This document shows positions 8,878 to 17,851 of a DNA stretch of 64,000 bases, one piece after another; position 1 is the first letter of the stretch; each line of letters opens with the position of its first letter. The DNA is taken from positions 62,001-126,000 of the forward strand of contig JADJRC010000011.1 of the NCBI GenBank assembly GCA_016712415.1. Direction: 5' to 3'. The translations under genes and the position numbers were made by a program. Under the pieces are notes generated by a model. The model saw only the letters and a list, made by a program, of their open reading frames with translations, had not been told where the DNA came from and did no database searches. This stretch comes from Lewinellaceae bacterium (GTDB taxonomy: Bacteria > Bacteroidota > Bacteroidia > Chitinophagales > Saprospiraceae).

Positions 8878-9652
8878 GACGGTAAAAACAACAGCAGAAT
8901 ACCAATCTGAAGGTCGAACACCCGAAATACTGTTCTGGGTCGGCTGCGCCGGCAGCTTCGACGCGCGTGCCCAGAAGGTAACCCGTGCCCTGTGTGAAAT
9001 ATTGAACCACGCCGGTGTCGAATTTGCCATTTTGGGCAACGAAGAACGCTGCACCGGCGACCCTGCGCGCCGCGCCGGCAATGAGTTCCTGTTCCAGATG
9101 ACGGCAGCCATGAACATCGAAACGCTGAACATGTACGGCGTCAAAAAGATCGTAACCGCCTGCCCGCATTGTTTTAACACCCTGAAAAATGAATATCCTG
9201 CGTTGGGCGGACATTACGAGGTGGTACACCATACCCAATTGCTGAACGAACTGATCGCTACGGGCAAACTGAAACTGAAAGAAGGCGGCGATTTCAAGGG
9301 GAAACGCATCACTTACCACGACTCCTGCTACCTGGGTCGCGCCAACGATGTATATGAAGCCCCCAGAGCGCTGCTCGAAGCCCTCGATGTCGACCTCGTG
9401 GAAATGAAGCGCTCGCGCAAAAACGGCCTGTGCTGCGGCGCCGGAGGCGCTCAGATGTGGAAGGAGGACGAGCCGGGAGATAAACGGATCAATATCGAAC
9501 GGGTTGAAGAAGCACTCGAAACCAACCCGGCGGCGGTAGCGGCCAATTGTCCTTTCTGCCTGACCATGCTCCAGGACGGTTTGAAAGCCAAAGAAAAAAA
9601 TGAACAAATTCCCGTATTCGACCTTTCAGAGATGATCCTTACCAGGCTTTAA
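8876..9652 (+). CDS. CCG-domain (cysteine-rich) Fe-S oxidoreductase
   Basis: A 258-aa soluble protein with two CCG (cysteine-rich) domains like HdrB, GlpC C-terminus or LutA. The first half has VGCAGSFD, a cysteine near residue 60 and CPHC; the second has HDSCYLGR, CCGAGGAQMW and CPFC. These cysteines bind the noncubane or 4Fe-4S cluster that exchanges electrons with heterodisulfide- or lactate/glycerol-3-phosphate-type partners. It is the natural partner of the membrane ferredoxin protein at 6908. The substrate is not determinable. ATG at 8876 overlaps the preceding tandem repeat. Confidence 0.9.
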   Translation: MTVKTTAEYQSEGRTPEILFWVGCAGSFDARAQKVTRALCEILNHAGVEFAILGNEERCTGDPARRAGNEFLFQMTAAMNIETLNMYGVKKIVTACPHCFNTLKNEYPALGGHYEVVHHTQLLNELIATGKLKLKEGGDFKGKRITYHDSCYLGRANDVYEAPRALLEALDVDLVEMKRSRKNGLCCGAGGAQMWKEDEPGDKRINIERVEEALETNPAAVAANCPFCLTMLQDGLKAKEKNEQIPVFDLSEMILTRL

Positions 9653-9679
9653 ACCAACACACCACCATAATCTCTTCAC

Positions 9680-10192
9680 ATGACCCATACCGCAGTTGCA
9701 TACATGCCCGCCCTTGCCGGCGATCCGGCCTTCTCACCCGAATCAAGAATTTGGGTTTATACCGCAAACCGGCCGCTCACGGAAACGGAGGCACAACACA
9801 CCCAACAGGCCCTGGATGTCTTTACCCGGCAATGGACGGCACACAACCAGGCCCTGAAAGCGCGCGCTGAAGTGTTCCAAAACCAGATACTCCTGCTTAT
9901 GGTGGACGAAACGAACGCAGGCGCCAGCGGATGTTCCATCGACAAGTCCGTCCATTTTCTCGAAAACCTGGGCAAAGACCTGCAAGTGGATTTTTTCGAC
10001 CGCATGCGTTTTGCATGGGTGGAAGACGGACAGGTGCGCTTCACCGACCGAAACGGTCTGGAGGCCGCTGCGGGCAGCGGACGTATTAATGATGAAACCG
10101 GGATGCTGAACACTCTGGTGCAAACAAAAAAAGACTTGCTGGAAAAATGGCTCGTTCCCTTTGCTAAGAGCTGGCACAAGAGACTGGTATAA
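9680..10192 (+). CDS. Conserved Bacteroidota protein, function unknown
   Basis: A 170-aa soluble protein of a family restricted largely to Bacteroidota; similar proteins are often labelled 'ABC transporter ATPase' in databases, but no Walker A or signature motif is present here, so that label is not supported. Conserved features visible are SRIWVYTANRPLTETEAQ near the N-terminus, a WTAHNQALKAR segment and GASGCSIDKSVHFLENLG in the middle. It starts 27 bp after the CCG Fe-S gene and is probably co-transcribed with it. No signal peptide or membrane segment. Confidence 0.7.
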   Translation: MTHTAVAYMPALAGDPAFSPESRIWVYTANRPLTETEAQHTQQALDVFTRQWTAHNQALKARAEVFQNQILLLMVDETNAGASGCSIDKSVHFLENLGKDLQVDFFDRMRFAWVEDGQVRFTDRNGLEAAAGSGRINDETGMLNTLVQTKKDLLEKWLVPFAKSWHKRLV

Positions 10193-10348
10193 ATTGGTTT
10201 TTCCCGTATCTGTTTCCGAACCATATAGAACCACAGAAATTTTATCCCCGGAAGAAAGGTGATTCCTGCGCTTCAAGTATTTTTATCCCGTCTGTAACGA
10301 CACCAGACCGATATTATCCCAACTCTTTTTGCCGATTGAAAGCCTTCT

Positions 10349-10382
10349 AAAGTGCGAAGTCGCGGCGTCTGCTTCGCGCTTT
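10349..10382 (+). other. Hairpin upstream of T9SS-secreted protein gene
   Basis: An 11-bp stem (AAAGTGCGAAG against CTTCGCGCTTT, one G-U pair) with a 12-nt loop lies about 40 bp before the start of the next gene. It has no T-tract on either side, so a terminator is unlikely; role unknown. The rest of the 231-bp gap shows nothing else recognisable. Confidence 0.5.
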
Positions 10383-10423
10383 CGGTTATATAAGTGCTTT
10401 TTCAACTAATCATTTTCCATGAC

Positions 10424-13400
10424 ATGACACAGACCATACGACTGATTACAGCTATTGCCGCTTTTTTTAATCCCCTGCTCCTCTTTAGCCAATCGTTTAC
10501 CATTGGAACTTTCGACGGCCAGAACACCAGTAGCTCCTACCCTACCTCCTATGGCGACCGCCATGAAAGCACCCGGTCGCAATTCCTCTACCGTGCTGCC
10601 GAACTGACTGCCGCAGGCGCAACTGCGGGGAATATCATCCGCCTGGGCTTTTTTGTGGAAGACGTAACCGATGTGGAGGTGCATGAGAATTACACGATCA
10701 AACTTTCGCTCACCACGATCAACTCCCTGACACCCGGCGCCTGGGAAAATGACGGCCTGACCACGGTGTTCGGCCCCGTCGATTACACCCCGGCGGTCGG
10801 TCTCAACGAACACATCGTCGTCGATCCGTTCTACTGGAACGGCACTGCCAACCTGATCGTGGAAATTTGTCATACGGCCATACCCGCTAACGGCGGTAAT
10901 ACCTCCAGCGCCAATGCGGTTGTCCAACTCACCGAAAATCTGGCCTTTAACGGCTCGCGCACGCGTGCGGAGAACAACGATGAGTTGATCTGCACCACAG
11001 CGGAGATGCAAGAAGACGGCATACCCAAAAGCAGACCGGTGCTCAGTCTCAGTTTCTGCTACCCACCTACCGAACTGACACTCAACAGTATTGCCTCTAT
11101 TTCGGCAAATGTAGGCTGGTCGCCCCACAGCGGCGGCGCGCCGGCCGGATACCAGTGGAGTTTCGGTCTGGAAGGCTACCAGCCAGGTGTGGCAGGTGTG
11201 GAAATTGCGAAGGGCGTAACCACCGATACCAGCGTCGTGCTGAGCGGCCTGAGCGGCCTGACGATCTATTCCGTTTGGGTGCGTTCCGATTGCGGCGACG
11301 GCTACAGCCTGTGGTCCGGGCCGCTGAACTTTCAGACCGATCCGAGTTGTGGAGACCCGTTTAACGATACCGGCGGGTTTATTTTTCCCTATAGCCCCGG
11401 AGAAAACTATGTCAAAGTTTTTTGTCCCGACGAGCCGGACAATGCCCTGAGCATGGGCTTTTTTCTGCCCAATCCTTTTTCTTCCGGAACGGGAGACACC
11501 CTTAAAATCTACAACGGCGATAACACCGCTGCGCCACTGATGGCCACACTCAGCGGCGTTTACGGCAATGCACCCGCCCAGCCCACACCCGGCCCCTTTA
11601 CTTCCACGACCGCATCTGGTTGCCTGACCATCCATTTCACCTCCGATACCGTGTCCGCTCCTGCAGAACAGGGCTGGGTGTCGCTGCTCACCTGCGCCCC
11701 GCTTCCGGCCAATGAGTGTTACGAAGTGCTCCAACTGGATACCGCCAACGTCACGCCCGAATCGGCAGATATTTCCTGGATCGATATGTTTGGCGCGGCC
11801 AGTTACCAGTGGGAACTGGTGGAACTGCCCGACCTCGGCGCTGCCTCCATCGTTCAGCAGGAAGCCGCCTATGTGGGGTCCCTGGTCAATTTCAACAACC
11901 TGCAGAGCGGGACGGCCTACCGCTTTTCTATCCGTACCAACTGTATCAACGACGAGATGAGCGACTGGGTGACCATTTTATTCAACACACCGGTCAAGTG
12001 TAACGGACCAATTGTGCAGTGCGATATGACCAACCTGGTTCTCGCACAAAAAACAGGCATCTGGGACATCAACGAATGTAACGTATCAAACCCCGGCAAG
12101 GAACGCGTTTTCCAGTTTGTGGCGCCGAACACCAAGTCGTACAACTTCGAAGTACTTGGTGCGGCAGGGGGATACGTATCCTACTTCTTCAAAGCGGCCT
12201 CAAGCGGCTGCAACGACGCGGACTGGCACTGTATCGATGATTTTAACAACCCCGGCTCCACCACGCTGCCCGCCGTACCGGGTGGAACGCTGACCGCCGG
12301 GCAATTGTATTATATTTTATGCGACCCGCAATCCACCGGTGTCGTAAACCACACCTTCAAAATATCGGAGTGCGGGCCTCCGCCCAACGATAGCCCGCTG
12401 AACGCCATAGCCATAACCGTCAACACGCCCTGTGAAGACAATGTGTATTCCAATATCGGCTCAGGCATCGATGCCGGCGAGCCGGACCCCGATGTTGACG
12501 ACACCGACGGCCTCGTTGGCCGCTGGCAGGATGCTGCGGATGAAACGGTATGGTTCACCTTTGTTGCCCCGGCAACAGGTACCGTGACGATTTTTACCAA
12601 TCCGCAAAGCGCTTTCCTGCCCAACGACGACACGCAGGTGGCCTTGTATAAAGTAGGCGATCCGGCTGATTACGGCACCTACGAACTCCTGGTGAGCGAT
12701 GAGGACAACGGAACGGCATACCTGGGCTTCAATTCGGTCGTTTCCTACACCGGTCTGGGCCCCGGACAGACCTATTATATACAGGTGGACGGCTGGGGCG
12801 TCAACAGCGGCGCCTTCTGCATTGCAGTGATCGAAACCATTGAGCCGGTAACGTCTGCCAGTTGCGACGTCGACTATACCCTCACCGATGTGAACGGCGA
12901 TTCCTGGTTCGGCATCTATGCCACGCCCGACGATCTGGACATCGGTCCGCTGGTGGCGGCCATCAACCCCAATGATTACGACCTGGGGACCGTCAACTGC
13001 CGTATCCAGACGTATGCCGATATTCCCCTTTCGGCCAACAACATCCCGTACCTGCCGGTCTACTACTATTTCACCTCTTCCCTGGCGCCTGCAGGAGAGA
13101 TCAAACTGAGGCTGTTTTACACCAACCCGGACCTGGAAGAACTTAAAATTGCCGCCAATGAGCCGGACAAGGGAATTACCGATCTGGTCATTTCCCGTTT
13201 CAACGGTTCTATCGCGGATTGCGAACAGATCAACAACGAAAGTCCATCCACCATCCTCGGCGTCAATAGCGCCACCCAAATGGCCGGCACCTTTTATCTC
13301 GAATTTTTCACCAATTTACTCGGCGAATTCGGAGCGCACTTCGGCCTCGTCCCGTTGCCGCTCAAGTTAAACTACTTTACCGGGGTGGTCAAGGAACAAT

Positions 13401-13906
13401 CCAATTTGTTGAAATGGGAAACCCTGCAGGAAAAAAACGTCGAGTGGCACATCGTGGAGCGTTCGATAAACGGCGTGGTATGGACCGAGATCGGCCGCCT
13501 GGCAGGACAGGCGAACTCCGACTTGCCCAAAACCTACAGCCTGGAAGACCCGCAGCCCCCGGCCAAGGCTTATTACAGACTCCGGTCGCTCGACTTCGAC
13601 GGCACAGCATCCGTTTCGCAGGCTGTTCTACTGAATCGTCCCGGCGGACGCCTGGGCATCACCGGTATCTATCCTTCGCCAACAGCGGACAACTTAAACA
13701 TACAATTTGATGCGGTACAGGAAGCGGATATTGACATTCGACTGACCGACTTTACCGGTCGGACAGTGATGGAAACACGAATTGCTGCCGGCAAGGGGAG
13801 CAACAGTACCCAACTGTCGCTGGTGGGTCTGCCTGCAGGGGTATATGCCGTTACCATTACGGCAGAGGGCATTGTTTCTGCGCCGGTACGCGTGGTAAAA
13901 CAATAA
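10424..13906 (+). CDS. Large secreted protein with fibronectin-III-like domains and T9SS sorting domain
   Basis: A 1160-aa exported protein. Residues 1-22 are a signal peptide ending LLLFSQ. Then come a beta-rich N-terminal region, repeated fibronectin-type-III-like modules (for example the stretches near residues 205-300 and 440-525), a CUB-like segment and pre-peptidase-like domains containing DETVWFTFVAPATGTV. The last about 80 residues form a type IX sorting domain: GITGIYPSPTADNLNI, a central beta pair and the ending LPAGVYAVTI...VRVVKQ. It is therefore expected at the cell surface or released. No catalytic motif was recognised, so adhesion or matrix binding is only inferred. ATG at 10424 is preferred to GTG at 10394 because it begins directly at the signal peptide. 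A strong terminator follows. Confidence 0.85.
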   Translation: MTQTIRLITAIAAFFNPLLLFSQSFTIGTFDGQNTSSSYPTSYGDRHESTRSQFLYRAAELTAAGATAGNIIRLGFFVEDVTDVEVHENYTIKLSLTTINSLTPGAWENDGLTTVFGPVDYTPAVGLNEHIVVDPFYWNGTANLIVEICHTAIPANGGNTSSANAVVQLTENLAFNGSRTRAENNDELICTTAEMQEDGIPKSRPVLSLSFCYPPTELTLNSIASISANVGWSPHSGGAPAGYQWSFGLEGYQPGVAGVEIAKGVTTDTSVVLSGLSGLTIYSVWVRSDCGDGYSLWSGPLNFQTDPSCGDPFNDTGGFIFPYSPGENYVKVFCPDEPDNALSMGFFLPNPFSSGTGDTLKIYNGDNTAAPLMATLSGVYGNAPAQPTPGPFTSTTASGCLTIHFTSDTVSAPAEQGWVSLLTCAPLPANECYEVLQLDTANVTPESADISWIDMFGAASYQWELVELPDLGAASIVQQEAAYVGSLVNFNNLQSGTAYRFSIRTNCINDEMSDWVTILFNTPVKCNGPIVQCDMTNLVLAQKTGIWDINECNVSNPGKERVFQFVAPNTKSYNFEVLGAAGGYVSYFFKAASSGCNDADWHCIDDFNNPGSTTLPAVPGGTLTAGQLYYILCDPQSTGVVNHTFKISECGPPPNDSPLNAIAITVNTPCEDNVYSNIGSGIDAGEPDPDVDDTDGLVGRWQDAADETVWFTFVAPATGTVTIFTNPQSAFLPNDDTQVALYKVGDPADYGTYELLVSDEDNGTAYLGFNSVVSYTGLGPGQTYYIQVDGWGVNSGAFCIAVIETIEPVTSASCDVDYTLTDVNGDSWFGIYATPDDLDIGPLVAAINPNDYDLGTVNCRIQTYADIPLSANNIPYLPVYYYFTSSLAPAGEIKLRLFYTNPDLEELKIAANEPDKGITDLVISRFNGSIADCEQINNESPSTILGVNSATQMAGTFYLEFFTNLLGEFGAHFGLVPLPLKLNYFTGVVKEQSNLLKWETLQEKNVEWHIVERSINGVVWTEIGRLAGQANSDLPKTYSLEDPQPPAKAYYRLRSLDFDGTASVSQAVLLNRPGGRLGITGIYPSPTADNLNIQFDAVQEADIDIRLTDFTGRTVMETRIAAGKGSNSTQLSLVGLPAGVYAVTITAEGIVSAPVRVVKQ

Positions 13907-13938
13907 ATTGACTGCTACTTTTCTTTTGAATATTTGTC

Positions 13939-13974
13939 ACTTCCCGAAAGTTTCAGACCTTCGGGAAGTTTTTT
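13939..13974 (+). terminator. Rho-independent terminator after T9SS-secreted protein
   Basis: Perfect 10-bp stem ACTTCCCGAA / TTCGGGAAGT with an 11-nt loop followed by a run of six T. It separates the secreted-protein gene from the EAD effector pair. Confidence 0.92.
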
Positions 13975-14007
13975 ACTATAGACCAAATTCAATTCTCAAA
14001 TTGTCCA

Positions 14008-15030
14008 ATGCAAAACGCCCAACTCGTATACATCCAGACCATCGAAGGATTGCTCCAGGAAAATGAAGTGGACAAGGCCTTGGAAGCGCTGCTTGACCTG
14101 GACCAACAAACACAGGCCGACATCAGGCAGGATATATTGCTCATATCGGGCAATTACCGGCAGGCCGCCAAAATGTTCCAGCAGGGTCTGATCGATTTCA
14201 ACCAGTTTACCCAACAAAGCAGTCGCGTCCGTTACGGCTTGCTGGAACTCATGAAGAGCGTCCCGCGCCGTATTGAACTGAACGCCAAAATACACAGCCT
14301 GAACACCTTCCAGTTCAAAGTGCCCGATGAAGCGCGCCTTGAAAAGATCATCGGCGGTCAGAACAACCTGCTGAAAATCAACTGGCTGGAAAAAGCGCTG
14401 GCCGCCTCCAAATCCGTCTGCCGGGTGGTGTGTGCCGACGGCAACCTCGGTACGGGTTTCCTGACAAAGGAAGGATATGTATTTACCAACAACCACGTGA
14501 TCAGCTCCGCCGACATCGCCAAAACAGCCCGGCTGGAGTTCAATTATGAAGTGGGCCCCGATGGAAAAACAAAATCGCGGACCTCATATGAACTGGATGC
14601 TTCCGATTTCAAAACCAGCACTCCCGACAAGTTTGATTTTGCCCGCGTAAAGGTCGTCGATCGCGCCGACGCGCCGCTCGCCCAATGGGGTTTTGTGGAA
14701 TTCGATATCGAGGCCATACCCACTGTCGGCGAATCGGTCACCATCATTCAACACCCCAAAGGTGAAGACAAACAGATCGCACTGAATGCCAACGAAGTGC
14801 TGGGTCAGTTGAACCAGCACCTGTTTTATACTACAGATACAGAACCCGGCAGCAGCGGCTCCCCGGTATTTAACAAGGACTGGAAAGTAGTTGCCATTCA
14901 CCACGCCGGCAAAACCGATGCCGAGGGCGGACTGGTTATCAATGCCCAGGGCGACCGCAAAGGCGCAAACAGGGGTATCCTGTTCCGCGAAATTTTCAAA
15001 TTAATCGGTGGTCAACCTACGGTACTCTGA
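14008..15030 (+). CDS. EAD-type adaptor domain fused to trypsin-like serine protease
   Basis: A 340-aa cytoplasmic protein (no signal peptide). Residues 1-90 form a small all-helical domain resembling the effector-associated domain class EAD11, with the core DILLISGNYRQ and RVRYGLLELM. Residues about 130-335 are a trypsin-fold protease with an intact triad: H163 in TNNHVI, D210 in KFDFARV, and S283 in EPGSSGSPVF. EADs are death-domain-like adaptors proposed to tether effectors to NTPase sensors in conflict systems; the protease would be the effector. The next gene, 73 bp downstream on the same strand, has a similar N-terminal domain fused to TIR, so the two are probably an operon with a common recruiter. 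Target and sensor are unknown. Confidence 0.85.
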   Translation: MQNAQLVYIQTIEGLLQENEVDKALEALLDLDQQTQADIRQDILLISGNYRQAAKMFQQGLIDFNQFTQQSSRVRYGLLELMKSVPRRIELNAKIHSLNTFQFKVPDEARLEKIIGGQNNLLKINWLEKALAASKSVCRVVCADGNLGTGFLTKEGYVFTNNHVISSADIAKTARLEFNYEVGPDGKTKSRTSYELDASDFKTSTPDKFDFARVKVVDRADAPLAQWGFVEFDIEAIPTVGESVTIIQHPKGEDKQIALNANEVLGQLNQHLFYTTDTEPGSSGSPVFNKDWKVVAIHHAGKTDAEGGLVINAQGDRKGANRGILFREIFKLIGGQPTVL

Positions 15031-15103
15031 CGAATATCGCTTGCTTTGCCCCCTTTGATGTACGACTGCCTTTGATCACCCGATATATTCAAAACAGCAC
15101 AAC

Positions 15104-15832
15104 ATGCCACTACCTAAGCCACTGGCAGAGGTCAAAAAGGACCTGATGGCAATCCTGGTCGACAACCTCGCCGATACCATCAAAAGCCTGCAGGACCTGC
15201 TTCCCGACGGTTCGGAAAAAAAGCGCCAAAGCATTCTGCTGGAAGGCCGCCTGAACCAAACGGATAAAGAGCGTATGCGCGATATTGCCGACGACCGGAC
15301 CATCCAGATCGCCTACAACCAGGTGCGCAGCGCCTTGTACGACCTGATCGAGGAACTCGAAGAGCGGGATTTCGATGCGACGGCCGGCCAATCTGCACAG
15401 CCGCCGGTGGCGCCCATCCCGAAATTTGTTATCATATACGACCAGGCAGACGAGCCTCACTGCAAGATGCTGAACAAGCACCTCAATGTGTTGAAATTCA
15501 CCAAGAAACTGCGGGTGTATAATGTAAATGATACCCTTGGCGAAGACCTCGTGAGCCGTGCCGTTCAGGAAATCAGCGATGCCGATTACCTGCTGGTGCT
15601 GATCACGGTCAACCTGTTCAATTCGCCCGACTGGTTTGAAGTGATGTACAATGCAATGGGCGAGGGACGCCGCATCATTCCGATACGTATGGAAAAGGCC
15701 GACTTTGACGGAACCGGCCTGGAAAAACTGAAATCGCTGCCCTCTATGAATCGCGCGGTGTCGGAGTTCAAAAGCCCTGACGAGGCATTTATGGATATCG
15801 TAACGGAGTTAAAAAAGCTGCTGCCGAAATAA
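15104..15832 (+). CDS. EAD-type adaptor domain fused to TIR domain
   Basis: A 242-aa cytoplasmic protein. Residues about 1-88 form a helical adaptor domain like that of the upstream protease gene (SILLEGRLNQ, then a helix ending QVRSALYDLIEEL). A short Pro/Ala linker (about 91-105) leads to a TIR domain (about 107-242): first strand FVIIYDQADE, BB-loop region VNDTLGEDLV, and the strand YLLVLITVNLF followed by SPDWFEVMYNAM. TIR effectors usually cleave NAD+ with a glutamate three to four residues after this tryptophan; here those positions are V180 and M181 while E179 is at +2, so activity is uncertain. The stop lies 7 bp from the convergent purE stop. Confidence 0.84.
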   Translation: MPLPKPLAEVKKDLMAILVDNLADTIKSLQDLLPDGSEKKRQSILLEGRLNQTDKERMRDIADDRTIQIAYNQVRSALYDLIEELEERDFDATAGQSAQPPVAPIPKFVIIYDQADEPHCKMLNKHLNVLKFTKKLRVYNVNDTLGEDLVSRAVQEISDADYLLVLITVNLFNSPDWFEVMYNAMGEGRRIIPIRMEKADFDGTGLEKLKSLPSMNRAVSEFKSPDEAFMDIVTELKKLLPK

Positions 15833-15839
15833 GGCCGGC

Positions 15840-16325
15840 TCAGGGCTTCTTTTCCATCCGTTTTGCTTTTTCCAGCACTGTGGCTTCCAGCCCCTGCTTG
15901 AACGCGGCGATGCGACCGAGCAACTGGTCGTCGGCAGTAGCGATCATCTGTGCAGCCAGTATGCCCGCATTGCGTGCTGCATTAAGCGCCACAGTCGCTA
16001 CCGGCACACCTTCCGGCATTTGAAGAATGGACAGGATACTGTCCCACCCGTCGATTGAGTTCGACGACTTTACCGGCACCCCGATGACGGGCAACGGTGA
16101 AATGGCGGCCACCATGCCCGGCAGGTGTGCTGCGCCGCCCGCACCGGCTATGACGACCTTTATGCCCCGACCATGCGCTGCTTTGGCAAACTCGAACAAC
16201 CGGTCCGGCGTGCGATGCGCCGATACGATGGTCATTTCAAACGGCACCTGCAACTCGGTCAGGATATCTGCCGCTTTTTGCATGACCGGAAGATCGGAAT
16301 CGGAGCCCATGATAATGGAAACCAT
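15840..16325 (-). CDS. purE: N5-carboxyaminoimidazole ribonucleotide mutase (class I PurE)
   Basis: Converts N5-CAIR to CAIR in purine synthesis. The 161-aa product has the class I landmarks GSDSDLPVM, the catalytic histidine in SAHRTPDRLFEF, and GAGGAAHLPGMVAA. Start ATG at 16325 (MVSIIMGSDSD) is preferred over a TTG 30 bases upstream. It lies 33 bp downstream of purK, which makes its N5-CAIR substrate, and both probably share a transcript. Confidence 0.96.
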   Translation of the reverse strand: MVSIIMGSDSDLPVMQKAADILTELQVPFEMTIVSAHRTPDRLFEFAKAAHGRGIKVVIAGAGGAAHLPGMVAAISPLPVIGVPVKSSNSIDGWDSILSILQMPEGVPVATVALNAARNAGILAAQMIATADDQLLGRIAAFKQGLEATVLEKAKRMEKKP

Positions 16326-16358
16326 TGGAGTAAGTGGAGTGAAAAGGGTGAGCAATAT

Positions 16359-17519
16359 TTAGCGGGAATCCAAAGATAGGACTTTGAGGGTATTTTTTAC
16401 CGTTTCGGCTTTTTGGATCACCGCTTCGGGTGTCGCACCGGTGACCGTCACGTGCCCCATTTTCCGGAAAGGCGAGGTTGTTGTTTTTCCATACAGATGA
16501 ACATACACCCCTTCCATCGCCAGGCATTTTTCCACACCTTCATAATATACGGGGCCGTTGTGGCCTGGCTCGCCGAGCAGGTTGACCATAGCGGCGGGCG
16601 CCAGTTGTTCGGTTGGACCGAGCGGCAGGTTGCAAATGGCCCGGAGGTGCTGCTGAAACTGGCTTGTCGGCGCACTGTCGATGGTGTGATGGCCGCTGTT
16701 GTGTGGCCTCGGCGCCACCTCGTTGACCAGCAGTTGTCCGTCGTGGGTGAGGAACATCTCCACAGCCAGCAACCCGCAAATATCAAAGGCCCGGATGACA
16801 CGTTCGGCCAGCGCTTCCGCCTCGGCCATGACGAGCGGCGAAACCCTGGCGGGACACAACAACAATTCCACGAGATTCGCTTCGGGGTGGACATCCATTT
16901 CAACAGGTGGAAAAACGGCGACCTCACCGGCGGCGTTTCGGGCCGCTATGACGGCCAGTTCGGTGCGGATTGACGCCATTTCCTCTGCCAGGCAAGCGCC
17001 GGACAGCAGTTTTGAATCCATATCGGCCGGTTCGCGGAGGACAGCCACGCCCCGGCCGTCGTAACCGGCGGTGCGCGTTTTCTGGACAAACGGCAAGCGC
17101 CACCGGCCGGCCCGGACGGCTTCTTTCAGATCACGCTCGCTGCTGAACAATTCAAATCGCGTAGCAGGAATGTTATGATCCCGGTAAAATTCTTTTTGCG
17201 CGCCCTTATCCTTGATGATATCGAGTGCTGCGGGCGACGGGTGCACCGTCTTGCCGAGCCTTTCGAGTTCGCGCAGGGCATCGGTATTGACGTGCTCGAT
17301 CTCGATGGTCAGGATATCCTTGTCCATGCCAAAGGCCAGCACGTCGTCGTAGTTCTTAAAATCGCCGCTCGTAAAGCCGGCGCAAACCTTGCCGGCGGGA
17401 TATTCCGGCGACTTATCGAGTATGTAGAGTTGGAAATCCCAGTCTGCGGCGGCCAGGCACAGCATTTTACCCAGTTGGCCGCCACCGAGTACGCCAATTT
17501 TCTGTGAAGTGGAAAACAT
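16359..17519 (-). CDS. purK: 5-(carboxyamino)imidazole ribonucleotide synthase
   Basis: ATP-grasp enzyme that carboxylates aminoimidazole ribonucleotide with bicarbonate; partner step to PurE. The 386-aa protein starts with the Rossmann-like IGVLGGGQLGKMLCLA segment, then the ATP-grasp core (KTRTAGYDGRGVAV) and the acidic metal-binding NEVAPRPHNSGH motif. Normal length. The ATG is preceded by TACTTTCG and then only CGCC, a promoter-like arrangement suggesting a leaderless message in addition to readthrough from upstream genes. Confidence 0.96.
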   Translation of the reverse strand: MFSTSQKIGVLGGGQLGKMLCLAAADWDFQLYILDKSPEYPAGKVCAGFTSGDFKNYDDVLAFGMDKDILTIEIEHVNTDALRELERLGKTVHPSPAALDIIKDKGAQKEFYRDHNIPATRFELFSSERDLKEAVRAGRWRLPFVQKTRTAGYDGRGVAVLREPADMDSKLLSGACLAEEMASIRTELAVIAARNAAGEVAVFPPVEMDVHPEANLVELLLCPARVSPLVMAEAEALAERVIRAFDICGLLAVEMFLTHDGQLLVNEVAPRPHNSGHHTIDSAPTSQFQQHLRAICNLPLGPTEQLAPAAMVNLLGEPGHNGPVYYEGVEKCLAMEGVYVHLYGKTTTSPFRKMGHVTVTGATPEAVIQKAETVKNTLKVLSLDSR

Positions 17520-17523
17520 GGCG

Positions 17524-17531
17524 CGAAAGTA
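17524..17531 (-). promoter_or_regulatory. Putative -7 box of purK (leaderless arrangement)
   Basis: Read on the minus strand the sequence is TACTTTCG followed by CGCC and the purK ATG. It matches the Bacteroidota -7 consensus TAnnTTTG in seven of eight positions. The same TAnnTTTn-CGCC-ATG spacing occurs at surE. No clear -33 TTG was found. Confidence 0.45.
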
Positions 17532-17582
17532 TTACTTCCCGCCCATTTAAACCCTGAAATAGCGTAACCGGCAGATTAACGT

Positions 17583-17744
17583 TTACTGAACGACTTCAAA
17601 AAATATCTCCAGTCGTTGCCAGAGCCGGATAAAAAGACCCAGCCCCATTGAAATGACCAGCACGAACGTCAGCAATATGCCCAGCGCGAATTTTGCGCCA
17701 AAGCGGCTTTCTTTGGGGGATTCAGGTCCTGCATCGTCTTCCAT
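17583..17744 (-). CDS. Small single-pass membrane protein, function unknown
   Basis: A short product (53 aa from ATG at 17744; an in-frame ATG at 17792 would give 69 aa) with an acidic N-terminus and one membrane helix (FALGILLTFVLVISMGLGLF), then a short amphipathic tail. Not recognised. It sits between prmC and purK on the same strand. The shorter start is favoured because it gives a tidy acidic-then-TM layout, but this is weak evidence. Confidence 0.45.
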   Translation of the reverse strand: MEDDAGPESPKESRFGAKFALGILLTFVLVISMGLGLFIRLWQRLEIFFEVVQ

Positions 17745-17851
17745 TTTGGAAACGATTTTGGAGAATGGTGCAATCAAAAATGACATGTGCACAGCAAAAT
17801 TAAGTTGTTAAAACAAGATACAGACATTTGACCCTGCCGGGAGGAAATGGT

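Noticed and set aside
10406..11734. Long open frame antisense to the T9SS-secreted protein (442 codons)
   Set aside because: It mirrors a GC-rich coding region, has no recognisable motif, signal or start context, and its codon pattern follows the opposite frame.
14008..15832. Toxin-antitoxin pair reading of the two EAD genes
   Set aside because: Both proteins carry effector domains and neither looks like an antitoxin; shared adaptor domains fit co-recruited effectors better.
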